Positions 38,029 through 47,189 are shown, counted from the stretch's first letter. The stretch is DNA of 64,000 nt from Legionella lytica (GCF_023921225.1 NZ_CP071527.1:1578501-1642500), one strand, 5' to 3'. Translations and numbers: made by a program. The notes: generated from the sequence alone by a model not told the origin.

Positions 38029-38075
38029 AAAAAAAGCAGTAGATTTTTCCTATAATGGAAGAGACTGCTTTTTTT
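38029..38075 (+). terminator. Terminator-like hairpin upstream of accD
   Basis: Arms AAAAAAAGCAGT and ACTGCTTTTTTT form a 12-bp stem around a 23-nt loop; the 3' arm is itself a T-run, so it looks like an intrinsic terminator on either strand. No plus-strand gene precedes it. It is therefore either an insulator between flaA and accD or an attenuator in the accD leader. Confidence 0.6.
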
Positions 38076-38110
38076 ATGACTAAGATTCTATAAATAATGG
38101 GTTCCAATTT

Positions 38111-38965
38111 ATGAGTTGGTTAAAAAAATTATTACCATCAAGAGTAAATACTGATACCTCGCAGAAAAAAGGGGTACCTGAAGGTTTATGGCTTAAATGT
38201 TCTGGCTGTAATGAGGTTCTATATAGCACTGAATTGACCAAGAATTTAATGGTCTGCCCGTCATGTAATTTTCATCATAGAATTTCAGCACGAGTTCGTA
38301 TTGGCCAGTTTCTCGATGAAGCAGGTCAAGAGGAAATCGCCGCATCGTTAGAGCCAATTGACAGGTTGAAGTTTAGAGACTCCAAAAAATATAAAGATAG
38401 AATTTCTCAAGCTCAAAAAGCTACGGGTGAAAAAGAAGCATTAATTGTTGTTAAAGGTACATTAATGCAACAGCCTGTTGTGGTTAGTGCTTTTGAATTT
38501 AACTTTATGGGTGGCTCAATGGGAGCTACTGTGGGTGAAAAGTTTGTGCGTGCGGTTTCTGTAGCAGCAGAAGAACATCGTCCTTACATTTGTTTTACTG
38601 CCAGTGGCGGTGCGCGTATGCAAGAAGGTTTATTTTCTTTAATGCAGATGGCGAAAACTTCAGCGGCATTGGCAAAATTTGCTGAAACGGGACTTCCTTT
38701 TATTGTGGTGCTGACAGATCCTACTATGGGTGGTGTATCTGCGAGTTTTGCAAGTCTAGGGGATGTGATTATGGCTGAGCCTAATGCTTTAATAGGTTTT
38801 GCAGGCCCAAGAGTAATTGAGCAGACAGTACGACAAACTTTGCCGGAAGGTTTTCAACGTAGTGAGTTTCTTTTAGAGCATGGTCATATTGATATGATTG
38901 TGCAACGAAAAGAACTTCGTCCGCTTATTTCTGAATTGGTATCGAAGCTAACTCGCAAATATTAA
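38111..38965 (+). CDS. accD: Acetyl-CoA carboxylase carboxyltransferase subunit beta
   Basis: Subunit of the ACC carboxyltransferase that makes malonyl-CoA for fatty acid synthesis. The N-terminal zinc finger is complete: C30, C33, C49 and C52. The crotonase-fold domain has [15 protein letters not shown] and [11 protein letters not shown], and an acyl-CoA/biotin site region [11 protein letters not shown]. Length 284 aa is slightly shorter than E. coli (304). It begins the accD-folC-SPOR-cvpA run, a conserved gammaproteobacterial order. Confidence 0.97.
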   Translation: MSWLKKLLPSRVNTDTSQKKGVPEGLWLKCSGCNEVLYSTELTKNLMVCPSCNFHHRISARVRIGQFLDEAGQEEIAASLEPIDRLKFRDSKKYKDRISQAQKATGEKEALIVVKGTLMQQPVVVSAFEFNFMGGSMGATVGEKFVRAVSVAAEEHRPYICFTASGGARMQEGLFSLMQMAKTSAALAKFAETGLPFIVVLTDPTMGGVSASFASLGDVIMAEPNALIGFAGPRVIEQTVRQTLPEGFQRSEFLLEHGHIDMIVQRKELRPLISELVSKLTRKY

Positions 38966-39006
38966 TTAGCTGAGCTTATCTCAGTGAATGCGGGACTTTC
39001 AGTACT

Positions 39007-39039
39007 CCCGAATACCGCGTCAAGTCGCGGTAATTCGGG
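39007..39039. repeat. Palindrome between accD and folC
   Basis: CCCGAATACCGCG and CGCGGTAATTCGGG pair over 13 bp with one bulged base and a 6-nt loop (TCAAGT). No T-run follows, so it is more likely a REP-like unit than a terminator. Its arms differ from the CCCGTATTA family but its CCCGAAT head is similar. Confidence 0.6.
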
Positions 39040-39097
39040 GGTGAGTTGCGAGCTCCAGAGCTTTTATCTTATCTAAAATTCAGCCAGGAGTACTTTT

Positions 39098-40360
39098 TTG
39101 TTCAAGCCTTATCACGAATGGAGCTTAGCTGAATGGCTATCTGATCTCGAAACTCGAAATGTCAACGAAATTCAATTAGGTTTAGCTCGAATTCAAATCG
39201 TTGCAGAGCGATTACAATTACTTAGGCCTAAATGTAACGTCATTACCGTTGCCGGAACAAATGGAAAAGGTTCTACAGTAACCGCCTTAGAACATATTTA
39301 TCATACAGCTGGTTATAAGGTAGGGGCTTATACCTCTCCGCATCTTATTCATTTTAATGAGCGTGTCCGTGTTGGTTTAACACGAATAAATGAGGACATC
39401 TTGTGTCAGGCCTTTGCTTTAATTGAATCAGTACGCCAGGATACGGTATTAACTTACTTTGAATTTATAACACTTGCTGCATTATGGTATTTTCACCAAG
39501 AGCAGGTAGATATTATTATCCTTGAGGTTGGTTTAGGTGGGCGTCTGGATGCAACCAATATTATTGATGCGGATCTTTCAATCATTACTACTATTGATTT
39601 GGACCATCAGGACTTTTTAGGTGATAGTCTGGAGGTGATTGGTTATGAAAAAGCAGGCATTCTTCGTAGTGGAAAGCCATTTATTTATGCTGATGAGAAT
39701 CCCCCTGCAAGCATTGTCGAAGTGGCTACAGCATTGCCCGTTTCTTCTTATTATATAGGTAAGGAATTTTCATTTGAAGAACTCGATCTGACTTGGAGTG
39801 TTTATTGTGGTGAAACAAAAATACATGATTTACCAAAACCGGCCATACAACTGAAATCAGCCGCCGCTGCAATTACTGCATCCCATATATTAGCCCAGAG
39901 CCTCCCTGTGTCTTACGAGCATTTACAAAAGGCAATGGAGAGTATTTTTATTCCTGGACGTTTGCAATTACAGAAGGGGAGCGTTGATGTTCTCTATGAT
40001 GTATCTCATAATCCTCAATCTGCAAGGTTATTAGCTAAGACTTTGCAGCATTATGGTAAAAAGTCTAAGATTCATGCTGTGTTTTCAGCGTTAAAAGATA
40101 AAGATATCCTTGGTTTAATTGTACCGTTAAAGGATTATGTTGATTATTGGTATCCGGCTCAATTAAATGTTAAACGCGCCATTAGTGCAAATTTATTGCT
40201 TTCTTATTTTAATGATGCAGAAATTTTTGTGAAAATTTGTTATAATGAGCCGCTTCTTGCCTTTAAAACGGCATTAGATCAGGCAAAACCAGGTGATTTA
40301 ATCGTTGTTTATGGGTCATTTTTTACTGTGAGTCATATAATGGCTGTCCAGTCTAATTAG
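39098..40360 (+). CDS. folC: Dihydrofolate synthase/folylpolyglutamate synthase
   Basis: Mur-ligase-like enzyme adding Glu to dihydropteroate and extending folate polyglutamates. The P-loop is GTNGKGSTV, with TSPHLIHFNERV, the Mg-binding EVGLGGRLDATN, the DHQDFLG motif and the C-terminal DVSHNPQSARLL motif. Length 420 aa is normal. The TTG start at 39098 has AGGAG at 39086-39090, seven bases away, and no closer ATG fits. It is followed by the SPOR gene after 8 bases. Confidence 0.95.
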   Translation: MFKPYHEWSLAEWLSDLETRNVNEIQLGLARIQIVAERLQLLRPKCNVITVAGTNGKGSTVTALEHIYHTAGYKVGAYTSPHLIHFNERVRVGLTRINEDILCQAFALIESVRQDTVLTYFEFITLAALWYFHQEQVDIIILEVGLGGRLDATNIIDADLSIITTIDLDHQDFLGDSLEVIGYEKAGILRSGKPFIYADENPPASIVEVATALPVSSYYIGKEFSFEELDLTWSVYCGETKIHDLPKPAIQLKSAAAAITASHILAQSLPVSYEHLQKAMESIFIPGRLQLQKGSVDVLYDVSHNPQSARLLAKTLQHYGKKSKIHAVFSALKDKDILGLIVPLKDYVDYWYPAQLNVKRAISANLLLSYFNDAEIFVKICYNEPLLAFKTALDQAKPGDLIVVYGSFFTVSHIMAVQSN

Positions 40361-40368
40361 GAGGTTCG

Positions 40369-41184
40369 ATGAAACTGGTAATGGATGAGAAATTAAAACA
40401 TCGTTTAGTTGGTATATCTGTGGTTTTATCATTAGGGGCAATTTTTTTACCTGCTATGATGAAAAAATCAAGCCAACATTTAGAAAGCAACCTTAGTGTT
40501 AATGTTCAGTTACCCCCTAAACCTATTGCTCCAAATGTTGCCGTTACTGATGAAGAGCAAATGTTCAAAACGATTAAAATTGCTAAGGTAAATATTAAAT
40601 CGGCTGCTCCTCAAGTTAAAGAAGATTTCATTGCTTCAGCCCCTGTTCATGAAAAATCAAATATGCCTGTTGCTACGGTGGACCCAACGCCAGCTCAGGT
40701 TGCAATCGAAAAGCCAATAGAACTTGCCTTAAACAATGCGGTACAAACTTCCGTACATAAAGAAGTCAAAGTAGTTCAGGCTAAAGTTGAAAAACCTGTG
40801 ATTAAACCTACAGCACCAGTAGTTAAACCTGTTCAGGTTGCTGCACAACAAGTCATTCAGCGTAAAGTAGAGCTTGTTAAACCTAAGATGCCGGTAAAAC
40901 CCGTTGTGGCCCAAGTAGTTACTAAAAAGCCTGCTGTGAAGCATGATATTTATGCAGTACAACTTGCATCTTTTTCAAAGCTCGCTAATGCAGAAGCTTT
41001 GGTACGTAAATTGCAAGGTAAAGGATATAAAGCGAGTTATGCACGAGTAGCAGGAAGAAATGGGACCATTTACAAAGTGTATGTTGGGCATTCTCCAATT
41101 AGAGACAACGTAGTTAAGCTGAAAACTCAATTGGCAAGTGCTATGCAATTAAATGGATTTGTGGTTAATACTGGAGTCAGCTAG
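40369..41184 (+). CDS. dedD: SPOR-domain membrane protein (DedD-like)
   Basis: Bitopic inner-membrane protein of 271 aa. A cytoplasmic N-terminus is followed by one helix (about 12-27, LVGISVVLSLGAIFLP), then a long periplasmic Val/Lys/Pro-rich linker (about 85-190), and a C-terminal SPOR domain (about 193-270, DIYAVQLASFSKLANAEAL ... YKVYVGHSPIRD). SPOR domains bind glycan strands lacking stem peptides at the division site. DedD is a septal protein in E. coli, and the accD-folC-dedD-cvpA order supports the name. The linker is longer than in E. coli. Confidence 0.87.
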   Translation: MKLVMDEKLKHRLVGISVVLSLGAIFLPAMMKKSSQHLESNLSVNVQLPPKPIAPNVAVTDEEQMFKTIKIAKVNIKSAAPQVKEDFIASAPVHEKSNMPVATVDPTPAQVAIEKPIELALNNAVQTSVHKEVKVVQAKVEKPVIKPTAPVVKPVQVAAQQVIQRKVELVKPKMPVKPVVAQVVTKKPAVKHDIYAVQLASFSKLANAEALVRKLQGKGYKASYARVAGRNGTIYKVYVGHSPIRDNVVKLKTQLASAMQLNGFVVNTGVS

Positions 41185-41186
41185 TG

Positions 41187-41732
41187 ATGCAATTTCAATG
41201 GATAGATTTAATTCTTATAGTGTTGATTGGATTATCTACGATAACCGGATTATTTCGTGGGGTAATAAAAGAAGTAATTGCTTTAGGTGTCTGGATAGTT
41301 GCCATATGGACGGGATATAACTATTCACAAAGTTTAACCCCCTGGTTGTCACAATTTATAGGAAACCAAACAGCACGCACCGCCGCAGCATTTATGATTA
41401 TTGTTATTGGTGTGATGTTTGCTGGAGCGGTAATTAATTTTATTCTAGGTCTTATGCTTCGTCGTTCAGGTTTAAGCAGCATTGATAAGATTTTGGGAGG
41501 GTGTTTTGGTTTTGCAAAAGGAGTTTTAATGGTGTCATTTGTATTGGCTGTATTAAAAATGACCTCCTTGCCTTATCAGCCTTATACCCAAACCTCAGTG
41601 ATTTGTAACAAACTACAGCCTGTAGTGAATTGGGTGTCTAGTTATATTCCTATCGTGCTTAATCAAATGAAGTCAATGGATGCGGTTTCAGGTAATCTTG
41701 GTAATATTATCGATTCCATTCCTCACCCTTAA
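41187..41732 (+). CDS. cvpA: CvpA family membrane protein
   Basis: Inner-membrane protein of 181 aa with four predicted helices, starting MQFQWIDLILIVLIGLS and including the conserved GLFRGVIKE motif after the first helix. E. coli CvpA is needed for colicin V production and affects envelope stress tolerance. A GTG three bases upstream overlaps the preceding stop; the ATG is preferred. In many Gammaproteobacteria purF follows; here it is replaced by a terminator and an unrelated accessory locus. Confidence 0.93.
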   Translation: MQFQWIDLILIVLIGLSTITGLFRGVIKEVIALGVWIVAIWTGYNYSQSLTPWLSQFIGNQTARTAAAFMIIVIGVMFAGAVINFILGLMLRRSGLSSIDKILGGCFGFAKGVLMVSFVLAVLKMTSLPYQPYTQTSVICNKLQPVVNWVSSYIPIVLNQMKSMDAVSGNLGNIIDSIPHP

Positions 41733-41763
41733 AAAATATAACTAAATCTGAGTAGTTAATAAT

Positions 41764-41792
41764 ACCTGGTTGCATGCAGCCAGGTTTTCTTT
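41764..41792 (+). terminator. Terminator after cvpA
   Basis: ACCTGG and CCAGGT arms around a self-complementary TTGCATGCAG centre, followed by TTTCTTTCTTT. Almost the same sequence as the terminator at 26742. It separates the accD-cvpA operon from the accessory locus that follows. Confidence 0.87.
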
Positions 41793-41887
41793 CTTTATAA
41801 TCCTGATACACTAGGGACTGTAAACAAGCCTTGAATATTTCTCGAAAGTAATGAGATAGTTACTATTTACAGGATGAATCTTAATCT

Positions 41888-43507
41888 ATGGTTGGATTAA
41901 TTAACTTCTTATCTTTTTTAGCGCTACTGGGGGTTATCCCGGTCATTACTTTATTCCTGCAATTTCTTTTAGTTGGTCTTCACGGATTAAAAAATCATTA
42001 CTCACAATGTAAAAATTACACTCCTAGGGTGGCCATTATTATCCCTGTTTGGAATGAAGAGGATGTGATTGGCTTTAGTATCGATAGTCTCATGAGCATG
42101 AATTATCCCTACGAGTGTTTACGAGTTTATGCCATAGATGATGTTAGCACTGATAATACACCCCAAATTCTTGCGGCTAAAAGCCAAGAATACCCTGATC
42201 ATGTTTTTAACGTTCGTCGTACTGAAAAAATCGATTTTGGCAAGGCCGCAGTAGTTAATCACGGTTTGCGAACAATCTTGAACGACTCTTGGGCTGAAGC
42301 GATTATGATCATTGATGCGGACGTCATGTTCGAAAAAAATACTTTGCTAAGAATGACTCGTCATTTTGCCGATCCACATATTAGTGCGGTAACTGCCTAC
42401 ATTAAAGAGGGGCAGAATCCAGGTAATTTCATTAGCCGTAGCATTGGATTTGAATATATAGTTGCCCAAGCTGCCACGCGACGTGCACAAAATGTTCTTG
42501 GTGTAATGGCATGTCTGGCTGGAGGAGCACAATTACACACCAGGGCAAATATTGAGCAATTGGGCGGCAAAGTTGATACTTCAACATTAGTAGAAGATAC
42601 CTACACAACATTTAAAACCCAGTTGCATGGAAACAAAGTCCTCTTTGATGGAAATGCCATCGCGATTGCTGAAGAGCCTGGCGATATAAGCAGTCTATGG
42701 CGACAGCGTTTTCGTTGGGCAGAGGGTAATGTACAGATTATTCGAAAGTTTAAGAAAATATGGTTCCGCCCTAATACACCTGGCGGGCTTGGAGGGATTT
42801 TTTTTGGGTTGATTTGGTTTAGCACGGTTTTGATGCCCTTAATCATGATTACCACTTCTTTAGCGCTGAATACTCTTTATTTTTTAAACACCTCATTATC
42901 GTGGCAGTTTTTCCGCATTTTTTCTCTAATCAGTTTTGCCGCTTATTTATTCACTACTTTTTATAGCTTTTGTATTGATCCTAAAACCGCAAAACGAGTC
43001 TGGTTTGAAGGAATTATGTTTCCAGGATTAATTTCGTTAATTAATATGTTGGTCGCTGTTTTTCCAGACCATGCAACTTTACTCATTCATCACTATGGTT
43101 CAATAGAACTCATCTATATTTATGACCATTATTTTTTACTATGGGCTAATACTTGGATTGCTTTATGCATGTTTTGTGCTTGGGTTGTTTATCACTTGGA
43201 TAGGGCGGGCGTACCACAAATAATTACTAGCCCATTACTTTTATTAGTTGGTTATGGACCATTGCTCTGTGTTATTACCTTATCTGCTTATCTTGTGCAG
43301 TTTTTTCATCGTGAAATGAAATGGAATAAAACTATAAAAACGTGCAAAGTAGAAGTGAAAAAGAATACACCACCTATGGCTTACAATTTTCAAAAGATTT
43401 TAGTGACTGATCAGAAAGCAGAACGGCGTTTATTTTATTATGAAGTGTTGATGCTTATGATTTTAATTATTTTTTGTGTTTTACATCGATATTATGGATT
43501 ATCATGA
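41888..43507 (+). CDS. Membrane GT2 family polysaccharide synthase (YaiP/PgaC-like)
   Basis: Processive-type glycosyltransferase of 539 aa. One N-terminal helix (about 3-28) precedes the cytoplasmic GT-A domain with PVWNEEDVI, DDVSTDNT, the DAD metal site (IIDADVMF), the VEDT catalytic motif and the Q-x-x-R-W motif (QRFRWAEGN). These are hallmarks of cellulose synthase/PgaC/hyaluronan synthase-type enzymes. About six C-terminal helices follow (from GIFFGLIWFSTVLMP), able to form a membrane channel. No PilZ domain is seen. The sugar cannot be predicted. Its stop overlaps the start of the next gene (ATGA), so it works with the TPR/outer-membrane protein. E. coli yaiP is a similar uncharacterised enzyme. 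Confidence 0.88.
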   Translation: MVGLINFLSFLALLGVIPVITLFLQFLLVGLHGLKNHYSQCKNYTPRVAIIIPVWNEEDVIGFSIDSLMSMNYPYECLRVYAIDDVSTDNTPQILAAKSQEYPDHVFNVRRTEKIDFGKAAVVNHGLRTILNDSWAEAIMIIDADVMFEKNTLLRMTRHFADPHISAVTAYIKEGQNPGNFISRSIGFEYIVAQAATRRAQNVLGVMACLAGGAQLHTRANIEQLGGKVDTSTLVEDTYTTFKTQLHGNKVLFDGNAIAIAEEPGDISSLWRQRFRWAEGNVQIIRKFKKIWFRPNTPGGLGGIFFGLIWFSTVLMPLIMITTSLALNTLYFLNTSLSWQFFRIFSLISFAAYLFTTFYSFCIDPKTAKRVWFEGIMFPGLISLINMLVAVFPDHATLLIHHYGSIELIYIYDHYFLLWANTWIALCMFCAWVVYHLDRAGVPQIITSPLLLLVGYGPLLCVITLSAYLVQFFHREMKWNKTIKTCKVEVKKNTPPMAYNFQKILVTDQKAERRLFYYEVLMLMILIIFCVLHRYYGLS

Positions 43508-46035
43508 ATATGACTTGGTCTAAATACAGCCTAGTACTTGTTATGCTTGGCCAGACTTTTTTGTTAAGGGCAGAAAATGCACCATTAGTGTGCGATGCTA
43601 ATCAGGGACTTACTTTATTAAATCAAGACAACCCAGCCTTTTCGCAAATCAAGAGCATGCTCGCAGCTTGTGATAAAACCATGCCCAAAAATGTGCAGGT
43701 TTTACTTTTGCATGGTTTATTAGCTCGAAAAGAAGGAATGAAAAATAATGATTATTCAGAAGCAATTGCTTGGTTGAAACAAGCTAAAGCAATAGCCGCT
43801 GCCACTAATTATATTCCGGCATTAGAATTGGCGGTCACCTATGAATGGGCGAGTCAACCAGATAATGCACAGCCCATATATGAGCAAGTTTTAGCAAAAA
43901 ATCCTGATTCTCGCCCCGCATTACTGGGATTGGCTCGTACAGCAACAGCAAATAATCACTTGGAGAATGCACTTAATATTTATAAAAAGCTATTAAGTAT
44001 AAATCCCAACGATCTTGATGCGTTAAATGGAATGGGGCGGGTCATGATGGCTTATAAAGTGTATGATGAAGCGGCACTTTATTTTAATCAGGTTTTAACC
44101 ATACAACCAGGCAATGCAGATGCGCAAATTGGCATGAAGCAGGTTAATCGGTTAAATGAAGAAGTTGCAAAGCTAGACTCTACCATTACGCCAATTTTTA
44201 CTTGTGATCCTGCCCAAGGGTTAAAATTAATTAACCAGTCTCCTCCCCAATTATTGTTGGTACAACAAATCCTCTTAAATTGTGCGCGTGAGAAAAATAC
44301 TGATGTGCAAGTATTATTGTTGCAGGGATTACATGAGCGTGCACAAAAAAGATATCCTCAAGCCATCGAATGGTTAAAAAAAGCTAAGGATGCAGCTCCA
44401 GCAGATAATCCTGTGCCCGCACTGGAATTGGCTGTAACTTATGAATGGTCGCATTTCGATTTAACAGCAAAAAATATCTATGAGACCCTCTTGGCTAGCC
44501 ATCCTGATTTACGTCCTGCCTTACTCGGTAAGGCGCGTATTGATTTATGGCAAAAAAATAATGTTGAAGCCCAACGCATTTATATGGGGTTATTGCAAAA
44601 AAATCCTAAGGACGTAGATGCCTTAAACGGTTTAGCCCGTATTCACATGATGGGAAAAAATTATGCGCAAGCCAAACATTATTTTGATCTGGTTTTGAGT
44701 CTGGAGCCAGGAAATTATGATGCTAAAATCGGTTTAGAACAACTTAATTCAAACAAAGTTGCAAGCCAGCCTGTACACAAAGTGCTCCCAACAAAACCTT
44801 CTCCTTGCAATACGGCGGCAGGATTGCTATTGGTTAATGCAAAAAATCCTCGCGTGAACGAGGTGCAGCGCATTTTGAATTATTGCAACCAATTAAAGCA
44901 TCGTGATGCTCAAGTCTATTTATTGCATGGCTTATTAGCTCGTTCACAAAAGAATTATCTTGATGCTATACGCTGGCTTCAACGTGCTAAAGATGCTGCA
45001 CCGAGTAACGATCCCGTGCCAGCACAAGAGTTAGCATTAACTTATGAATGGTCTTTACAATTAAAAAAAGCACAAGCTGAATATCAGGAGTTATTGGCTA
45101 AAAATCCCAAATCTCGGCCCGCATTATTAGGTGTGGCACGAGTTGAAACAGCACAATACCATATTCGCCTAGCGAATCTTATTTATAGTCAATTGTTGGC
45201 CGAAAATCCTAACGATGTCGATGCATTAAATGCGATGGGCCGTTTACAAATGACTAATAAAAAATTCAAGCAGTCACGTGCTTATTTTAATAGGGCTTTA
45301 CAACTTAACCCCAAAAATAGCGATTCACTATCGGGATTAGAGCAACTGAATAACTCCACGCGTTATATGGCCAGTTTTAATCAAGGACAATACCGAGTAC
45401 TCGACAAACAATCAAACAGCAGTGTGCTTTATGGGTACAGTGATATTAATGCTACGGATAGGATCATTGGTATTGCCACCCATAACAGCCAACAATTAAA
45501 TTTAGATTTAACCGTTGAACCAACGATCTTGCCTAATAACAGCATTTTTCTTGCTTACCAACGCCAACTCCCTGGTAAATATGGTTGGGGTGTTAGTTAT
45601 GATTTCCGACAGCATAATAATTTGCCTATAGAGTCACGAGTTGGTGGCACAGGTAATCTTTACTTGCTTAATTCTTTACAATGGTTCGGTGGTTTTTGGG
45701 CTGGTTTTCCTTCGCCATGGAATAACCAACTATATTTTTCCGGCCTCACTTATTATACCCCACTTCCGTTCAACATTAGCGCTACAGGTTTTTGGGGAAA
45801 TCAGCAAATAGGGGGGCAAAACACTACCTATTCCCTTGATTTAAGTAAAGAATTTGCAAACTCTGCTTTTTATGATGTGGGAGCTTCTTATAACACAACG
45901 CAAAAATTTTGGGGTTATCATGGACGCCTTATTTTCCCTACATTTAAGCATCAGGCGATAGAGGGAGCTGTTGAGCATTATGAGTTTAATAATACAACCA
46001 TTTTTTCAGCGGGTTGGCGAATATACTGGGCGTAA
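43504..46035 (+). CDS. Exported triple-TPR-module protein with YaiO-like outer-membrane barrel
   Basis: An 843-aa protein starting at the ATG that overlaps the synthase stop; an upstream ATG at 43474 would hide the signal peptide (about 1-23, LVLVMLGQTFLLRA). Three tandem modules of about 200 residues begin at about C30, C234 and C435. Each has a Cys pair exactly 26 residues apart, an LLxGLxxR segment, and TPR units (xxPALLGxAR, NPxDxDALNxMGR, YFxxxLxLxPxNxDA). From about residue 630 to the end, alternating strands rich in Tyr/Trp/Gly form a probable YaiO-type outer-membrane barrel. The layout parallels PgaA/AlgK-AlgE-type exporters: periplasmic TPR plus pore. Function in polysaccharide export is inferred. 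Confidence 0.85.
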   Translation: MNMTWSKYSLVLVMLGQTFLLRAENAPLVCDANQGLTLLNQDNPAFSQIKSMLAACDKTMPKNVQVLLLHGLLARKEGMKNNDYSEAIAWLKQAKAIAAATNYIPALELAVTYEWASQPDNAQPIYEQVLAKNPDSRPALLGLARTATANNHLENALNIYKKLLSINPNDLDALNGMGRVMMAYKVYDEAALYFNQVLTIQPGNADAQIGMKQVNRLNEEVAKLDSTITPIFTCDPAQGLKLINQSPPQLLLVQQILLNCAREKNTDVQVLLLQGLHERAQKRYPQAIEWLKKAKDAAPADNPVPALELAVTYEWSHFDLTAKNIYETLLASHPDLRPALLGKARIDLWQKNNVEAQRIYMGLLQKNPKDVDALNGLARIHMMGKNYAQAKHYFDLVLSLEPGNYDAKIGLEQLNSNKVASQPVHKVLPTKPSPCNTAAGLLLVNAKNPRVNEVQRILNYCNQLKHRDAQVYLLHGLLARSQKNYLDAIRWLQRAKDAAPSNDPVPAQELALTYEWSLQLKKAQAEYQELLAKNPKSRPALLGVARVETAQYHIRLANLIYSQLLAENPNDVDALNAMGRLQMTNKKFKQSRAYFNRALQLNPKNSDSLSGLEQLNNSTRYMASFNQGQYRVLDKQSNSSVLYGYSDINATDRIIGIATHNSQQLNLDLTVEPTILPNNSIFLAYQRQLPGKYGWGVSYDFRQHNNLPIESRVGGTGNLYLLNSLQWFGGFWAGFPSPWNNQLYFSGLTYYTPLPFNISATGFWGNQQIGGQNTTYSLDLSKEFANSAFYDVGASYNTTQKFWGYHGRLIFPTFKHQAIEGAVEHYEFNNTTIFSAGWRIYWA

Positions 46036-46037
46036 TG

Positions 46038-46079
46038 CTGTATGTAACATACAGAGTTAAACGGCGACAACGCTGTCGC
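46038..46079. other. Two small hairpins between the exporter and ATP-grasp genes
   Basis: CTGTATG/CATACAG with a TAA loop (46038-46054), and GCGACA/TGTCGC with a 4-nt loop (46064-46079), fill the 60-bp gap. There is no T-run after them, so they may modulate rather than stop transcription. Confidence 0.4.
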
Positions 46080-46095
46080 GTAGAGGGCAAAAATA

Positions 46096-47076
46096 ATGAG
46101 AATTTTATTAACAGGAGCTGGTGGGGCGGCAGCAGTCAGTGTTTGGAAAAGCCTTAATCAAGAACATGATATTTTCATGGCAGATATTGATCCTTGTGCA
46201 GCTGGTCTATATTTAGTTCCTCCAGCGCGAAGATTGATTATTCCGCCTGGCAATTCACCGAAGTTTTCATCTATATTGCTTCAGGAATGTCAAAAGCATC
46301 AAATCGAATTGTTTATTCCTACAGTAGACTGTGAATTAGCTCATTTAGCATTACAGGCTAAACAATTTGCCGAGCATGGCATCAAAATGCCACTTAGTTC
46401 AGTGGAGTCCTTAGAACGTTGTCGTGATAAATACTCCTTGTTAACTTATTGCCAAAGCACCGGTCATACACCCACATTTAGCTTGTTTACACCGGCGCTT
46501 GATGTGGCACTATTGCAATTTCCTTGTTTTGCCAAACCACGCTGTGGTGCAGGCTCAAATGGCGCTATGATCATTAATGGTGTTGAGGAACTTAAAATGC
46601 TACCTGATGATGGTAGTTATCTAATTCAGGAATTGCTTCCTGGGGATGAATACTCTGTTGATGTGTATATTCACAGTACTGGTATTCCAATAGCTGCAGT
46701 CCCTCGTTTACGTATGAAAATTGATTCTGGAATTGCAGTTGCAGCACAAACCTGTATTAATCCTCAATTATCCAGGATGGCTATTGATATTGCTACAAGG
46801 GCAGGAATTACTTATGTGGCCAACGTACAATTTAAAGCGGATGCAAAAGGGGCGTTTAAGCTATTAGAAATTAATCCTCGTTTCCCAGGCACTTTGCCAT
46901 TAACTGCCGCTGCTGGAATTGACATCCCTCAACTATTAATTGACGATTTGTTAAATAAACCATTTACTTCTGATTTATTACCCTTTAAAGAGTTAATGGT
47001 TGTTCGCTATTGGACGGAGCATTTTTTTGCTCCTGATGAATGGAAAGCACTTTGTTCATCTCAAACCCCTGATTAG
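46096..47076 (+). CDS. ATP-grasp family ligase, carbamoyl-phosphate-synthase-like
   Basis: Cytoplasmic 326-aa enzyme. A Rossmann-like pre-ATP-grasp domain (about 1-100) starts RILLTGAGGAAAVSVWKSL. The ATP-grasp fold has FAKPRCGAGSNGAMI (nucleotide lysine and glycine loop), LIQELLPGDEYSVDV, and the Mg-binding FKLLEINPRFPGT. This is the short CarB-like group (COG0458 type) often found in surface-polysaccharide and natural-product clusters, which joins a carboxylate to an amine or other nucleophile. A role in decorating the polymer, e.g. with an amino acid, is speculation. Its last 25 residues are polar. It lies between exporter and deacetylase genes. Confidence 0.8.
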   Translation: MRILLTGAGGAAAVSVWKSLNQEHDIFMADIDPCAAGLYLVPPARRLIIPPGNSPKFSSILLQECQKHQIELFIPTVDCELAHLALQAKQFAEHGIKMPLSSVESLERCRDKYSLLTYCQSTGHTPTFSLFTPALDVALLQFPCFAKPRCGAGSNGAMIINGVEELKMLPDDGSYLIQELLPGDEYSVDVYIHSTGIPIAAVPRLRMKIDSGIAVAAQTCINPQLSRMAIDIATRAGITYVANVQFKADAKGAFKLLEINPRFPGTLPLTAAAGIDIPQLLIDDLLNKPFTSDLLPFKELMVVRYWTEHFFAPDEWKALCSSQTPD

Positions 47077-47085
47077 TCCAGCATG

Positions 47086-47140
47086 GAGGAGCTAATATAA
47101 GAATAATATATTAAAAAACTGACTTATATTTTTTCTCCTC
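47086..47140. other. Hairpin between the ATP-grasp and REC-PIG-L genes
   Basis: GAGGAG...ATATAAG pairs with CTTATAT...CTCCTC, with 3- and 4-nt internal loops and a 21-nt apical loop. It spans half of the 113-bp gap and could end the upstream transcript or control expression of the deacetylase. Confidence 0.4.
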
Positions 47141-47189
47141 TATACTTATCTATAAATATTGCCTAAAATTTTTAATAGTTGGATATGTT

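Larger units (their letters stand above)
37706..38110. other. 405-bp divergent region between flaA and accD
   Basis: AT-rich, non-coding. It holds the sigma-28 promoter of flaA (37805-37831), a candidate accD promoter (TATAAT at 38015-38020) and a poly-A/poly-T hairpin (38029-38075) ahead of accD. Nothing coding is seen. Confidence 0.6.

Noticed and set aside
43591..45350. The triple repeat as a DNA repeat array or CRISPR
   Set aside because: The repeats are protein-level modules of about 600 bp within one coding frame; DNA copies are diverged and there are no short regular spacers.
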